A stretch of 64,000 nucleotides of DNA from Pseudomonas sp. WS 5079. GTDB taxonomy: Bacteria > Pseudomonadota > Gammaproteobacteria > Pseudomonadales > Pseudomonadaceae. The notes below the pieces were generated by a model. That model saw nothing but the letters and a program-made list of their open reading frames with translations. It was not told where the DNA came from and made no database searches. A program made the translations under genes and the position numbers. Positions within the stretch are counted from its first letter, which is position 1; every line of letters begins with the position of its first letter. The stretch covers positions 1 to 64,000 of the forward strand of contig NZ_JAAQWN010000007.1 in assembly GCF_012985465.1 (NCBI RefSeq), written 5' to 3'. Of the stretch, positions 7,934-16,117 are shown one piece after another.

Positions 7934-9310
7934 ATGTCGGTACCCCCGCGTGCCGTTCAGCTTAACGAAGCGAACGCGTTCCTTAAGGATCATCCTGAGG
8001 TTCTGTACGTAGACCTTCTAATTGCGGATATGAATGGTGTGGTGCGCGGTAAGCGCATCGAACGCACCAGCCTCCACAAGGTTTACGAGAAAGGCATCAA
8101 CTTGCCGGCCTCTTTATTTGCCCTGGATATCAATGGCTCGACGGTGGAAAGCACCGGCCTGGGTCTGGACATCGGTGATGCTGACCGAATCTGTTATCCA
8201 ATCCCCGACACCCTGTGCAATGAACCCTGGCAAAAGCGCCCTACCGCGCAACTGCTGATGACCATGCACGAACTTGAAGGTGAACCTTTCTTCGCCGATC
8301 CGCGCGAAGTGCTCCGCCAAGTTGTAACCAAGTTTGACGATATGGGCCTGACCATCTGCGCCGCCTTCGAGCTTGAGTTCTACCTGATCGACCAGGAGAA
8401 CGTGAACGGCCGGCCACAACCTCCCCGCTCGCCGATTTCCGGCAAACGCCCGCACTCGACACAGGTCTACCTGATCGACGACCTCGACGAATACGTCGAC
8501 TGCCTCCAGGACATTCTGGAAGGTGCCAAAGAGCAAGGCATCCCGGCTGACGCTATCGTCAAGGAAAGTGCCCCGGCGCAGTTCGAAGTGAACCTGCACC
8601 ACGTCGCCGATCCGATCAAGGCATGCGACTACGCGGTACTGCTCAAGCGTTTGATCAAGAACATTGCCTACGACCATGAGATGGATACCACCTTCATGGC
8701 CAAGCCTTACCCAGGCCAGGCCGGCAATGGGTTGCACGTGCATATTTCGATCCTGGACAAAGACGGCAAGAACATCTTTGCCAGCGAGGATCCCGAGCAG
8801 AACGCCGCATTGCGTCACGCGATCGGCGGTGTGCTGGAGACCCTGCCTGCACAAATGGCTTTCCTGTGCCCCAACGTCAACTCCTACCGTCGTTTCGGCG
8901 CACAGTTCTACGTGCCGAACTCGCCGTGCTGGGGCCTGGACAACCGCACCGTGGCGATTCGCGTACCGACCGGCTCGTCCGACGCCGTACGTATCGAACA
9001 CCGTGTGGCCGGCGCCGATGCCAACCCTTACCTGCTGATGGCTTCGGTCCTGGCAGGCGTGCACCACGGCCTGACCAACAAGATCGAGCCTGGCGCACCG
9101 GTGGAAGGCAACAGCTACGAGCAGAACGAGCAAAGCCTGCCGAACAACCTGCGCGACGCCCTGCGCGAGTTGGACGACAGCGAGGTGATGGCCAAGTACA
9201 TCGATCCGAAATACATCGATATCTTCGTCGCCTGTAAGGAAAGTGAGCTGGAGGAGTTCGAACACTCCATCTCCGACCTTGAATACAACTGGTACCTGCA
9301 TACCGTGTAA
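7934..9310 (+). CDS. spuI: Glutamate-polyamine ligase, SpuI-type (glutamine synthetase family)
   Basis: This 458-residue glutamine-synthetase-like enzyme is predicted to attach glutamate to polyamines. It carries the expected catalytic-domain motifs: CAAFELEFYLID (metal ligand), NGLHVHIS (HxH), EHRVAGADANPYLLMA and NRTVAIRVP. It lacks any obvious adenylylation loop of true GlnA. The ATG at 7934 is preceded by AAAGG ten bases upstream. It is transcribed away from spuA, as PA0296 is in P. aeruginosa, and is paralogous to SpuB, so the two may divide substrates. A strong terminator follows at once. Confidence 0.9.
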   Translation: MSVPPRAVQLNEANAFLKDHPEVLYVDLLIADMNGVVRGKRIERTSLHKVYEKGINLPASLFALDINGSTVESTGLGLDIGDADRICYPIPDTLCNEPWQKRPTAQLLMTMHELEGEPFFADPREVLRQVVTKFDDMGLTICAAFELEFYLIDQENVNGRPQPPRSPISGKRPHSTQVYLIDDLDEYVDCLQDILEGAKEQGIPADAIVKESAPAQFEVNLHHVADPIKACDYAVLLKRLIKNIAYDHEMDTTFMAKPYPGQAGNGLHVHISILDKDGKNIFASEDPEQNAALRHAIGGVLETLPAQMAFLCPNVNSYRRFGAQFYVPNSPCWGLDNRTVAIRVPTGSSDAVRIEHRVAGADANPYLLMASVLAGVHHGLTNKIEPGAPVEGNSYEQNEQSLPNNLRDALRELDDSEVMAKYIDPKYIDIFVACKESELEEFEHSISDLEYNWYLHTV

Positions 9311-9330
9311 GCGGTGGCTGCAATAAATGA

Positions 9331-9364
9331 ACGCTGCAGGCTTATGGCCTGTGGCGTTTTTTTA
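9331..9364 (+). terminator. Rho-independent terminator of spuI
   Basis: A GC-rich hairpin (ACGCTGCAGGC paired with GCCTGTGGCGT, loop TTAT) is followed by a run of seven Ts. It begins 20 bases after the spuI stop codon and ends the plus-strand transcript before the tetR-type gene. Confidence 0.85.
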
Positions 9365-9473
9365 TGGCCGCCTGCGGCGGATCGCTGGCAAGCCCGCGCC
9401 TACAGCGATAGCGGTTTGGCAGACAACACACCTTCCTGCTCATACAATGCCCGCTGCCCTGTAGGAGACATCC

Positions 9474-10100
9474 ATGACCCGCCCCGCCGCCCCTCGCAAA
9501 CCCCGCGCCCGCAGCCAGGCCCGGATCGACGCGATCCTCGACGCCGCCCGCACCTTGCTGGCCGCCGAAGGTGTGGCCAGCCTGTCGATCTACAGCGTGG
9601 CCGAACGGGCGCAGATTCCGCCGTCCTCGGTGTATCACTTTTTCGCCAGCGTACCGGCCTTGCTCGAAGCCCTGACGGCAGACGTGCACGCCGCCTTCCG
9701 CGCAGCGCTGCAAGCACCCATCGACCACGACCAACTGCACACTTGGCGCGACCTGTCGCGCTTGGTCGAGTTGCGCATGCTGGCGATCTACAGCAAGGAC
9801 GCCGCCGCCCGCCAATTGATCCTCGCCCAGCACGGCCTCACCGAAGTGACCCAGGCCGACCGCCAGCACGACCTGGAGTTGGGGGACTTGATGCTGCAAG
9901 TGTTCAACCGCCACTTTGAGGTGCCGACGCTGCCGGCGGATGTGGACGTGTTTGCCCTGGCACTGGAACTGAGCGACCGCGTGTATGCGCGCTCGGTGCA
10001 TCAGCATGGGCAGATCACCCCGCGCATGGCGGAGGAAGGGATGCGGGTATTCGATGCGTATGTGGGGCTTTATTTGCCGGTGTTTTTGCCCAAGCGATAA
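9474..10100 (+). CDS. TetR/AcrR-family transcriptional regulator
   Basis: This 208-residue regulator has an N-terminal helix-turn-helix: the sequence from ARIDAILDAARTLLAAEG through SVYHFFASVPALLEAL (about residues 17-65) fits the TetR DNA-binding domain, including the YHFF motif of the recognition helix. The C-terminal ligand-binding part is unassigned. The start has AGGAG six bases upstream. It is convergent with the ssu operon and downstream of the spuI terminator. I recall a TetR gene at this end of ssu in P. putida, so a role in sulfonate control is possible but unproven. Confidence 0.85.
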   Translation: MTRPAAPRKPRARSQARIDAILDAARTLLAAEGVASLSIYSVAERAQIPPSSVYHFFASVPALLEALTADVHAAFRAALQAPIDHDQLHTWRDLSRLVELRMLAIYSKDAAARQLILAQHGLTEVTQADRQHDLELGDLMLQVFNRHFEVPTLPADVDVFALALELSDRVYARSVHQHGQITPRMAEEGMRVFDAYVGLYLPVFLPKR

Positions 10101-10117
10101 GTTTTACGGTGACTGGG

Positions 10118-10200
10118 CCGGCCTCTTCGCGAGCAAGCCCGCTCCCACATTCGACCGCATTCCCATGTTCGAATGTGGCAGTAGGCTTGCCTGCGATAGT
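10118..10200. repeat. REP pair, imperfect
   Basis: The left arm TTCGCGAGCAAGCCCGCTCCCAC sits at about 10126-10148. A second element at about 10175-10198 (GTGGCAGTAGGCTTGCCTGCG) is inverted to it and diverged. Between them, CCACATTCGA and TCGAATGTGG also pair. The arms are arranged with the GTGGGAG ends inward, like the pair at 23048-23129. It lies between convergent genes. Confidence 0.7.
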
Positions 10201-10213
10201 GGCCTGAAGCCGA

Positions 10214-10429
10214 TCACAGCTTGGCGATCGACACCTCGGTGGACTTCACAAACGCAATCACTTCACTGCCAATCACCAGCTCCAGCTCTTTGACCGAGCG
10301 AGTGGTGATCACTGACGTGACGATGCCGGACGCGGTCTGCACGTCGATTTCCGACAGTACGTCGCCTTCGACGATTTCCTTGATGGTGCCTTTGAACTGG
10401 TTACGCACGTTGATCGCTTTGATAGTCAT
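10214..10429 (-). CDS. ssuF: Molbindin-like protein, last gene of the ssu operon
   Basis: This 71-residue single-domain TOBE/Mop protein has the family sequence SARNQFKGT-like start (INVRNQFKGTIKEIVEG) and the GIVTSVITTRSV segment typical of molybdate/oxyanion-binding molbindins. The ribosome-binding site AAGGA lies eight bases upstream. It is the last gene of ssuEADCB, 27 bp after ssuB, the ssuEADCBF arrangement known from P. putida, where the sixth gene is needed for growth on some sulfonates. It has no cysteine and no internal methionine. Its ligand is unknown. Confidence 0.85.
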   Translation of the reverse strand: MTIKAINVRNQFKGTIKEIVEGDVLSEIDVQTASGIVTSVITTRSVKELELVIGSEVIAFVKSTEVSIAKL

Positions 10430-10456
10430 GGTGTTATTCCTTAAGGGACAAGTGAG

Positions 10457-11263
10457 TTATTGCGCCCAACGCAATTGCGTAGGCAACGGTGAAACAGGTT
10501 CCGGCTCAGGCGGCGTGCCGGGCAGTGACAGCACACGGTTGAGCACTTCGGTTTCCAGGGCCGCCAGGCGATGGGAGCCGCGGACCCGCGGGCGTGGCAG
10601 TTCCACATGCAGGTCGAGGCCGATTTCGCCGTCCTCGATCAGGATCACGCGGTCGGCAATGGCCACGGCTTCGCTGACGTCATGGGTCACCAGCAACACG
10701 GTAAAACCATGCTTGCGCCACAGGTTTTCGATCAGTTGCTGCATCTCGATGCGGGTCAGGGCATCCAGCGCCCCCAAAGGTTCGTCCAGCAGCAACAGGC
10801 GCGGCTGGTGAATCAGGGCGCGGGCCAGGGCCACCCGTTGTTTCTGGCCACCAGACAACGCTGCCGGCCACTCATCGGCACGCTCGGCCAGGCCGACCGC
10901 TTCCAGCGCTTCAAGGGCCTGGGGCCGCCAGTTGCCTTTAAGGCCCAGGCCGACGTTATCGATGATTTTTTTCCAGGGCAGCAGGCGCGCTTCCTGAAAC
11001 ATCAGCCGCGTGTCTTCAAGCGCTTCGCTCAACGGTGCGGAGCCTGCAAGCAACTCGCCACTGGTGGCGCTATCAAGGCCGGCCAGCAAGCGCAGCAAGG
11101 TACTTTTGCCGCAGCCACTGCGCCCGACCACGGCGACGAACTGCCCCGCCGGGATGTGCAGATCGATCTCGCGCAGGACTTCCCGCGCGCCAAAGGCCTT
11201 GCGTAGCTTGCGCACCGCCAACGGGATACCCCGCAGCAGGCGTGGAGGTTGTTGAGCGGTCAT
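10457..11263 (-). CDS. ssuB: Aliphatic sulfonate ABC transporter ATPase
   Basis: This 268-residue ATP-binding subunit powers sulfonate import with SsuC and SsuA. Walker A is GRSGCGKST (about 48-56), the signature is LSGGQKQR, Walker B is LLLLDEPLGALD, and the switch histidine is in VTHDVSEA. The start overlaps the ssuC stop by 4 bp (ATGA) and has GGAGG upstream, so translation is coupled. The C-terminal ~40-residue proline-rich tail is typical of Pseudomonas SsuB. Taurine and nitrate importers have similar ATPases, but the adjoining monooxygenase and reductase support the sulfonate role. Confidence 0.93.
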   Translation of the reverse strand: MTAQQPPRLLRGIPLAVRKLRKAFGAREVLREIDLHIPAGQFVAVVGRSGCGKSTLLRLLAGLDSATSGELLAGSAPLSEALEDTRLMFQEARLLPWKKIIDNVGLGLKGNWRPQALEALEAVGLAERADEWPAALSGGQKQRVALARALIHQPRLLLLDEPLGALDALTRIEMQQLIENLWRKHGFTVLLVTHDVSEAVAIADRVILIEDGEIGLDLHVELPRPRVRGSHRLAALETEVLNRVLSLPGTPPEPEPVSPLPTQLRWAQ

Positions 11264-12048
11264 GCCGCACCTCCTTTATGCACTTGATAGGCCGGATGCC
11301 AGCGCAGCCAGACCCGCTCCAGGCCCCGCGCCGCCAGGTCCGCCAGCTTGCCGAGCACCGCGTACAGCACGATCGCCAGCACTACAACGTCGGTTTGCAG
11401 GAACTCGCGGGCATTCATAGCCAGGTAGCCAATGCCGGAACTGGCCGAGATGGTTTCCGCAACGATCAGCGTCAGCCACATAAAGCCCAGGGCAAAGCGC
11501 ACCCCCACCAGGATCGAGGGCAAGGCGCCGGGCAGGATCACCTGGCGAAACAGGCTCAAACCCGACAAACCGTAACTGCGAGCCATCTCCACCAGCGCCG
11601 GGTCGACGTTGCGGATGCCGTGATAGGTGTTGAGGTAGATCGGGAACAGCGTGCCAAGGGCCACCAGGAAAATCTTCGCCGTCTCATCGATGCCAAACCA
11701 CAGGATCACCAGCGGGATCAGCGCCAGGTGCGGTACGTTGCGAATCATCTGCACCGAGCTGTCCAGCAGGCGTTCGCCCCATTTCGACAGGCCGGTGATA
11801 AAGCCCAGGGCCAGGCCGATGCCGCCGCCGATCACAAAACCCAGGCCCGCGCGCCAGCCACTGATGGCCAGGTGGGTCCAGATTTCACCGCTGCTGACCA
11901 GATGTACCCCAGCCGCAATCACTGCGCTGGGGGCCGGCAGAATACGCGTCGACAACCAGCCCGCCGACACCGACAACTGCCACACCGCCAGCAACAGGAC
12001 CGGCAGCGCCCACGGCGCCAGCCGATGCAGAATCCGTTGACTATTCAT
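11260..12048 (-). CDS. ssuC: Aliphatic sulfonate ABC transporter permease
   Basis: This 262-residue inner-membrane permease of the SsuC/TauC/NrtB family has about six hydrophobic segments. It carries the EAA-like coupling loop before the last helices (ARSYGLSGLSLFRQVILPGALPSILVG). The start ATG at 12046-12048 has GAGG eight bases upstream and follows the ssuD stop by 9 bp. It pairs with SsuB and SsuA to import alkanesulfonates under sulfate limitation. Confidence 0.93.
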   Translation of the reverse strand: MNSQRILHRLAPWALPVLLLAVWQLSVSAGWLSTRILPAPSAVIAAGVHLVSSGEIWTHLAISGWRAGLGFVIGGGIGLALGFITGLSKWGERLLDSSVQMIRNVPHLALIPLVILWFGIDETAKIFLVALGTLFPIYLNTYHGIRNVDPALVEMARSYGLSGLSLFRQVILPGALPSILVGVRFALGFMWLTLIVAETISASSGIGYLAMNAREFLQTDVVVLAIVLYAVLGKLADLAARGLERVWLRWHPAYQVHKGGAA

Positions 12049-12057
12049 GACGGCGCC

Positions 12058-13206
12058 TCAGCTCTGCGACGCGGCTTTGGGAAGAATGTCGTTGGCCACC
12101 ATCTCGCCAAACGGGCTGACGTAACCGGCGCTTTTCGGCAGCTCGGGACGTTCGATATCCAGGTGCGGGAACAATAATTCCGCGACCCGGTACGACTCTT
12201 CCAAGTGTGGATAACCGGAGAAGATAAAGGTGTCGATGCCCAGGTCCGCGTACTCCTTGACCCGCGCCGCCACGGTCGGCCCGTCACCCACCAGTGCCGT
12301 GCCGGCACCACCGCGTACCAGGCCGACGCCGGCCCACAGGTTAGGGCTGACTTCGAGGTTGTCGCGGCTGCCGCCATGCAGGGCGGCCATGCGTTGCTGG
12401 CCCACCGAATCAAAGCGCGACAGCGACGCCTGGGCGCGCGCGATGGTGTCGTCGTCCAGATGGGAGATCAGTTTGTCGGCGGCTTTCCACGCCTCGTCAT
12501 TGGTTTCACGCACGATCACATGCAAGCGAATACCGAAGCGCACGGTGCGCCCGAGCTTCGCCGCTTTGGCCCGCACCTGCTCGATTTTTTCCGCCACCGC
12601 CGAAGGTGGTTCGCCCCAGGTCAGGACCATTTCCACTTGTTCGGCTGCCAGGTCCTGGGCCGCTTCGGAAGAACCGCCGAAATACAACGGCGGCCGAGGT
12701 TGCTGGATCGGGGGGTACAGCAGCTTGGCGCCTTTGACGCTGATGTGCTGGCCGTCGTAGTCCACGGTTTCGCCTTCCAGCACGCGCCGCCAGATGCGGG
12801 TGAACTCCACCGAGGCCTGGTAGCGCTCTTCATGGCTGAGGAACAGGCCGTCACCGGCCAGCTCTTCTGGATCGCCACCGGTCACCAGGTTGAACAGTGC
12901 GCGGCCACCGGACAGCCGGTCAAGGGTCGCTGCCTGGCGCGCCGCCACCGTCGGGGAAATGATCCCGGGGCGCAGCGCAACCAGGAACTTCAGACGCTGG
13001 GTCACCGGGATCAGCGAGGCGGCCACCAGCCACGAGTCCTCGCAGGAGCGCCCGGTAGGGATCAGCACCCCGCCAAAGCCCAGGCGATCAGCGGCCTGGG
13101 CGACCTGCTGCAAATAACCGTGATCCACGGCGCGAGCGCCTTCGGCGGTGCCAAGGTAATGGCCGTCGCCGTGGGTAGGCAGGAACCAGAAAATATTGAG
13201 GCTCAT
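12058..13206 (-). CDS. ssuD: FMNH2-dependent alkanesulfonate monooxygenase
   Basis: This 382-residue bacterial-luciferase-like flavin monooxygenase cleaves alkanesulfonates to aldehyde and sulfite using FMNH2 from SsuE and O2. The start MSLNIFWFLPTHGDGHYLG, the active-site region TGRSCEDSW (Cys55), TGGDPEEL and FSGYPHLEE are characteristic of SsuD. The ATG at 13204-13206 with AGGAG seven bases upstream is preferred over a 14-residue longer frame. It acts in the cytoplasm on substrate brought in by SsuABC. Confidence 0.95.
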   Translation of the reverse strand: MSLNIFWFLPTHGDGHYLGTAEGARAVDHGYLQQVAQAADRLGFGGVLIPTGRSCEDSWLVAASLIPVTQRLKFLVALRPGIISPTVAARQAATLDRLSGGRALFNLVTGGDPEELAGDGLFLSHEERYQASVEFTRIWRRVLEGETVDYDGQHISVKGAKLLYPPIQQPRPPLYFGGSSEAAQDLAAEQVEMVLTWGEPPSAVAEKIEQVRAKAAKLGRTVRFGIRLHVIVRETNDEAWKAADKLISHLDDDTIARAQASLSRFDSVGQQRMAALHGGSRDNLEVSPNLWAGVGLVRGGAGTALVGDGPTVAARVKEYADLGIDTFIFSGYPHLEESYRVAELLFPHLDIERPELPKSAGYVSPFGEMVANDILPKAASQS

Positions 13207-13231
13207 GGAGTTGTCTCCTGAAGAAGTCGGA

Positions 13232-14200
13232 TTACGGCGCTTTGGCAACGGTCGCAGGTGGCGTCCAGATCACGTCCTTGATGCTCAAGGGCTTGGGAAT
13301 CAATTTGAGCTGGTAGAAGGTGTCGGCGATTTTCTGCTGGGCGGCGACCACTTCCGGGGTCAGGAACAGCGCTCCGTAGCCTTGGCGTTTCACCGAGGTC
13401 AGGGTGATGTCAGCCGGCAGGCCGAGCAATGGTGCGACTTGTTCGGTGACTTGCTGGGGGTTGGCCTTGGACCATTCGCCCACGGCGCGCACTTCTTCCA
13501 CCAACGCCTTGATCACGTCCGGGTGTTTTTCGGTGTAAGGCTTGGTGGCCAGGTAGAACTGGTGGTTATCGGCAATGCCGGTGGCGTCACGCAGGGTGCG
13601 GGCTTGCAGTTGCTTCTCGGCAGCCGCCTGGTACGGGTCCCAGATGACCCACGCATCGACACTGCCACGCTCGAAGGCGGCACGGGCGTCGGCGGGCGGC
13701 AGGAACACGGTCTGTACGTCGGTGTATTTCAGGCCCGCGTCTTCCAGGGCGCGCACCAGCAGGTAATGCACGTTGGAGCCTTTGTTGAGCACAACTTTCT
13801 TGCCCTTGAGCTCGGCCACCGATTTGATCGGCGAGTCCTTGGGTACCAGGATGGCTTCGCTGGTCGGCGCTGGCGGTTCGTAGGCGACGTAGAGCAGGTC
13901 GGCGCCGGCGGCCTGGGCGAACACTGGCGGGGTCTCGCCGGTGACGCCAAAGTCGATGGAGCCGACATTCAGCCCTTCAAGCAACTGCGGGCCGCCGGGA
14001 AATTCGGTCCACTGCACGTTCACACCCTGGTCCGCCAGGCGTTTTTCCAGGGAGCCCTTGGCCTTGAGCAGCACCAGGGTGCCGTACTTCTGATAACCGA
14101 TCCGCAGGGTTTCTGCGGCTTGGGCTTGAACAATGGCGCCGAAGGACACAGCCGCAGCAAACAGTGCGACCAGGCCCCGACGCAAGATGACAGTGCGCAT
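13232..14200 (-). CDS. ssuA: Aliphatic sulfonate-binding periplasmic protein
   Basis: This 322-residue binding protein has a signal peptide ending in AQAAE and the family motif LRIGYQKYGTLVLLKAKG. It hands sulfonates to SsuBC. The ATG at 14198-14200 has GGAG six bases upstream and removes a four-residue extension. The mature sequence has no cysteine and no methionine, a sulfur-sparing composition seen in proteins induced by sulfate starvation. It lies between ssuE and ssuD. Confidence 0.94.
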   Translation of the reverse strand: MRTVILRRGLVALFAAAVSFGAIVQAQAAETLRIGYQKYGTLVLLKAKGSLEKRLADQGVNVQWTEFPGGPQLLEGLNVGSIDFGVTGETPPVFAQAAGADLLYVAYEPPAPTSEAILVPKDSPIKSVAELKGKKVVLNKGSNVHYLLVRALEDAGLKYTDVQTVFLPPADARAAFERGSVDAWVIWDPYQAAAEKQLQARTLRDATGIADNHQFYLATKPYTEKHPDVIKALVEEVRAVGEWSKANPQQVTEQVAPLLGLPADITLTSVKRQGYGALFLTPEVVAAQQKIADTFYQLKLIPKPLSIKDVIWTPPATVAKAP

Positions 14201-14293
14201 GGCGCTCTCCAAATTGACGATGAGGGTTGTGGCTGCACCTGCTTGGCCGTTGGCGGCTGAGTAAGGTGAGGGTTTCTTACATTAGGGTTCGGC

Positions 14294-14887
14294 TTAAATG
14301 CTCCAGCGAGCGCTCAACAAACGTTCATTCAACACATGGGGGTCCAGCGGTTGCGGGCGGCGGGCCATGGCGCTGTAGAACTGCTCCAGGGCTTCGCTCA
14401 AGCGTTGTTCAAGGATCGGCACCAACTGCGCCTGGGCACTGCCTTCGCCGTAGGCGATCTGGCTGTCTTCGGCGAAAATCCCGTGCAGCAGCTCCTGGGC
14501 TTTCAGCGCCGACAGCACGGGTTTCAGGGCGTAGTCCACCGCCAGCATGTGGGCAATGCTGCCGCCGGTGGCCATGGGCAATACCACTTTGTGGGCCAGG
14601 GCGCGTTCCGGCAGCAGGTCGAGGACGGTTTTCAATGCACCGGAAAACGAAGCCTTGTACACCGGCGTGGCAATCAGCAAACCATCGGCATTGGCCACCT
14701 GGGCCAGCAGGTCGAGGACCTTCGGGCTGTCGAAGCGGGCATACAACAAATCTTCGGCCGGGAAGTCCCGTACCTGATAACTCACCACTTCCACGCCTTG
14801 CTGCTGCAACCAGCGCCGGGAATGATCCAGCAAGACCCCGGAGCGGGAACGCTGACTGGGACTGCCACCAAGTGTTACGACCAGCAT
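14294..14887 (-). CDS. ssuE: NAD(P)H-dependent FMN reductase
   Basis: This 197-residue flavodoxin-like reductase supplies FMNH2 to SsuD. The N-terminal TLGGSPSQRSRS loop binds FMN phosphate, and ATPVYKASFSGALKTVLDLLP is the family signature segment. The start has AAGGA eight bases upstream. It is the first gene of the ssu operon; upstream lies an AT-rich region with a perfect palindrome (14963-14982), a plausible site for sulfur-dependent control. It has no cysteine. Confidence 0.95.
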   Translation of the reverse strand: MLVVTLGGSPSQRSRSGVLLDHSRRWLQQQGVEVVSYQVRDFPAEDLLYARFDSPKVLDLLAQVANADGLLIATPVYKASFSGALKTVLDLLPERALAHKVVLPMATGGSIAHMLAVDYALKPVLSALKAQELLHGIFAEDSQIAYGEGSAQAQLVPILEQRLSEALEQFYSAMARRPQPLDPHVLNERLLSARWSI

Positions 14888-14962
14888 CTGGAGTTTCCTT
14901 GAGCAAGTGTCGGCGGCTCGCGGTGCGGCGATGGCGCCAAGATGGGACAGACCTTATCAGCA

Positions 14963-15009
14963 GATTTATATATCTATAAATCTTATTTTTTCATTTGTTT
15001 ATTCTTAAA
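14963..15009 (-). promoter_or_regulatory. AT-rich palindrome and box upstream of ssuE
   Basis: A perfect inverted repeat (arms GATTTATA at 14963-14970 and TATAAATC at 14975-14982) and a nearby TTTATTCTTAAA (14998-15009) lie 76-122 bp upstream of the ssuE start. The same TTATTCTTAAA word occurs upstream of the TonB receptor (52833-52843, on the complement), and related AT-rich palindromes precede lsfA. A sulfur regulator such as CysB or SfnR/SsuR-like protein is a candidate binder; this is inference. Confidence 0.45.
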
Positions 15010-15038
15010 TTGCATATGAGAAAGAGTATTCGCCAGGC

Positions 15039-15064
15039 GAAAAAAAAGGCCGTCGAAACGGCCT
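15039..15064 (-). terminator. Rho-independent terminator of lsfA
   Basis: On the minus strand the hairpin AGGCCGT/ACGGCCT with loop TTCG is followed by a run of Ts (the A run at 15040-15047 as given). It lies downstream of lsfA, beyond the REPIN, and insulates the ssuE promoter. Confidence 0.85.
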
Positions 15065-15104
15065 GAAAACCCCTGCTATGTGAGTACTGAAATGCGATTA
15101 ACTT

Positions 15105-15191
15105 GTGGGAGCGGGCTTGCTCGCGATTGCGGCGTATCAGTCAGCACATTTCTTGCTGAACCACCGCATTCGCGAGCAAGCCCGCTCCCAC
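15105..15191. repeat. REPIN
   Basis: The arms GTGGGAGCGGGCTTGCTCGCGA (from 15105) and its inverted copy (to 15191) enclose a short non-palindromic centre. The element lies between lsfA and its terminator, inside the transcribed 3' region. Confidence 0.9.
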
Positions 15192-15203
15192 ATTGGATTC
15201 GGG

Positions 15204-15842
15204 TTACCGGTTGGGCTGTGGGGTCAGCCGCAGATACGGCTTCACCGCCCGATAGCCCTTGGGAAAGCGCTTCTTGATCTCTTCCTCATCCTTGAGCGAA
15301 GGCACGATCACCACTTCGTCACCGTCCTGCCAGTTGGCCGGGGTGGCGACTTTGTAGTTGTCGGTCAGCTGCAACGAGTCGATGACCCGCAGGATTTCGT
15401 GGAAGTTGCGCCCGGTGCTGGCCGGGTAGGTGATGGTCAGGCGAATCTTTTTGTTCGGGTCGATCACGAACAGCGAACGCACGGTAAGGGTGTCGTTGGC
15501 ATTGGGGTGGATCAGGTCGTACAGGTCCGAGACCTTGCGGTCGGCATCGGCCAGGATCGGGAAGTTGACGATGGTGTTCTGGGTTTCGTTGATGTCTTCG
15601 ATCCACTTGTGGTGGGAGTCCACCGGGTCTACCGACAGGGCAATGGCCTTGACCCCGCGCTTGGCGAACTCATCCTTGAGCTTGGCGGTGAAACCCAACT
15701 CGGTGGTGCACACCGGGGTGAAGTCCGCCGGGTGGGAAAACAACACGCCCCAGCTATCGCCCAGCCACTCGTGGAAGCGAATCTTGCCGGCGCTGGAATC
15801 CTGTTCAAAGTCGGGGGCGATATCGCCCAGTCTGAGGCTCAT
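15204..15842 (-). CDS. lsfA: 1-Cys peroxiredoxin, sulfate-starvation type
   Basis: This 212-residue 1-Cys peroxiredoxin (Prx6 family) reduces peroxides. The peroxidatic Cys45 is in PADFTPVCTTELG; no resolving cysteine exists. Apart from the start, that cysteine is the only sulfur-containing residue in the protein. LsfA is known in Pseudomonas as a protein induced by sulfate limitation, and its place next to ssuE agrees. The start has AGGAG seven bases upstream. Two overlapping AT-rich palindromes lie 50-81 bp upstream of the gene. Confidence 0.92.
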   Translation of the reverse strand: MSLRLGDIAPDFEQDSSAGKIRFHEWLGDSWGVLFSHPADFTPVCTTELGFTAKLKDEFAKRGVKAIALSVDPVDSHHKWIEDINETQNTIVNFPILADADRKVSDLYDLIHPNANDTLTVRSLFVIDPNKKIRLTITYPASTGRNFHEILRVIDSLQLTDNYKVATPANWQDGDEVVIVPSLKDEEEIKKRFPKGYRAVKPYLRLTPQPNR

Positions 15843-15891
15843 GGTGTGGCTCCTGATGAGTGCTTATGGAACCCACTGTGCCTGTGCCGAT

Positions 15892-15923
15892 GATATTTTA
15901 AAAAGAATAAATATCGATTTATT
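15892..15923 (-). promoter_or_regulatory. Overlapping AT-rich palindromes upstream of lsfA
   Basis: Two inverted repeats overlap here: GATATTT (15892-15898) with AAATATC (15909-15915), and AATAAAT (15906-15912) with ATTTATT (15917-15923). The GATATTT...AAATATC pair recurs at 52806-52831 upstream of the TonB-dependent receptor. The position suggests an operator or activator site for sulfur-regulated transcription; the binding protein is not known from sequence. Confidence 0.45.
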
Positions 15924-16077
15924 TAGACGATAAAGGAATATTAAAAATCTGTTCACTGGACCGCAACCAAGGCGCAGGCCAACATGCACCCAAGGTTCGA
16001 GAAGGCCTTGAGACGCTGTAGAAAGAGGGGTTCAGGAAGGGCTTGCGGGGGTTGAGCCCGACTTGAAAGCGACAGCA

Positions 16078-16108
16078 CCTTGCCCGGCATTGCGCCGGGC
16101 AAGGTTTT
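16078..16108. terminator. Strong hairpin 3' of the porin gene
   Basis: An 11-bp perfect stem (CCTTGCCCGGC with GCCGGGCAAGG, loop ATTGC) lies 14 bases beyond the porin stop codon. The T run follows the stem on the plus strand; on the minus strand, the porin's, the U tract is poor. It probably ends or protects the porin transcript, but orientation is ambiguous. Confidence 0.6.
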
Positions 16109-16117
16109 TACCGTGTC

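Larger units (their letters stand above)
14888..15203. other. ssuE-lsfA intergenic region
   Basis: This 316-bp gap holds, from left to right, the AT-rich ssuE promoter with a palindrome (14963-14982) and a TTTATTCTTAAA box, the lsfA terminator (15039-15064) and a REPIN (15105-15191). I see no gene in it. Confidence 0.8.
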
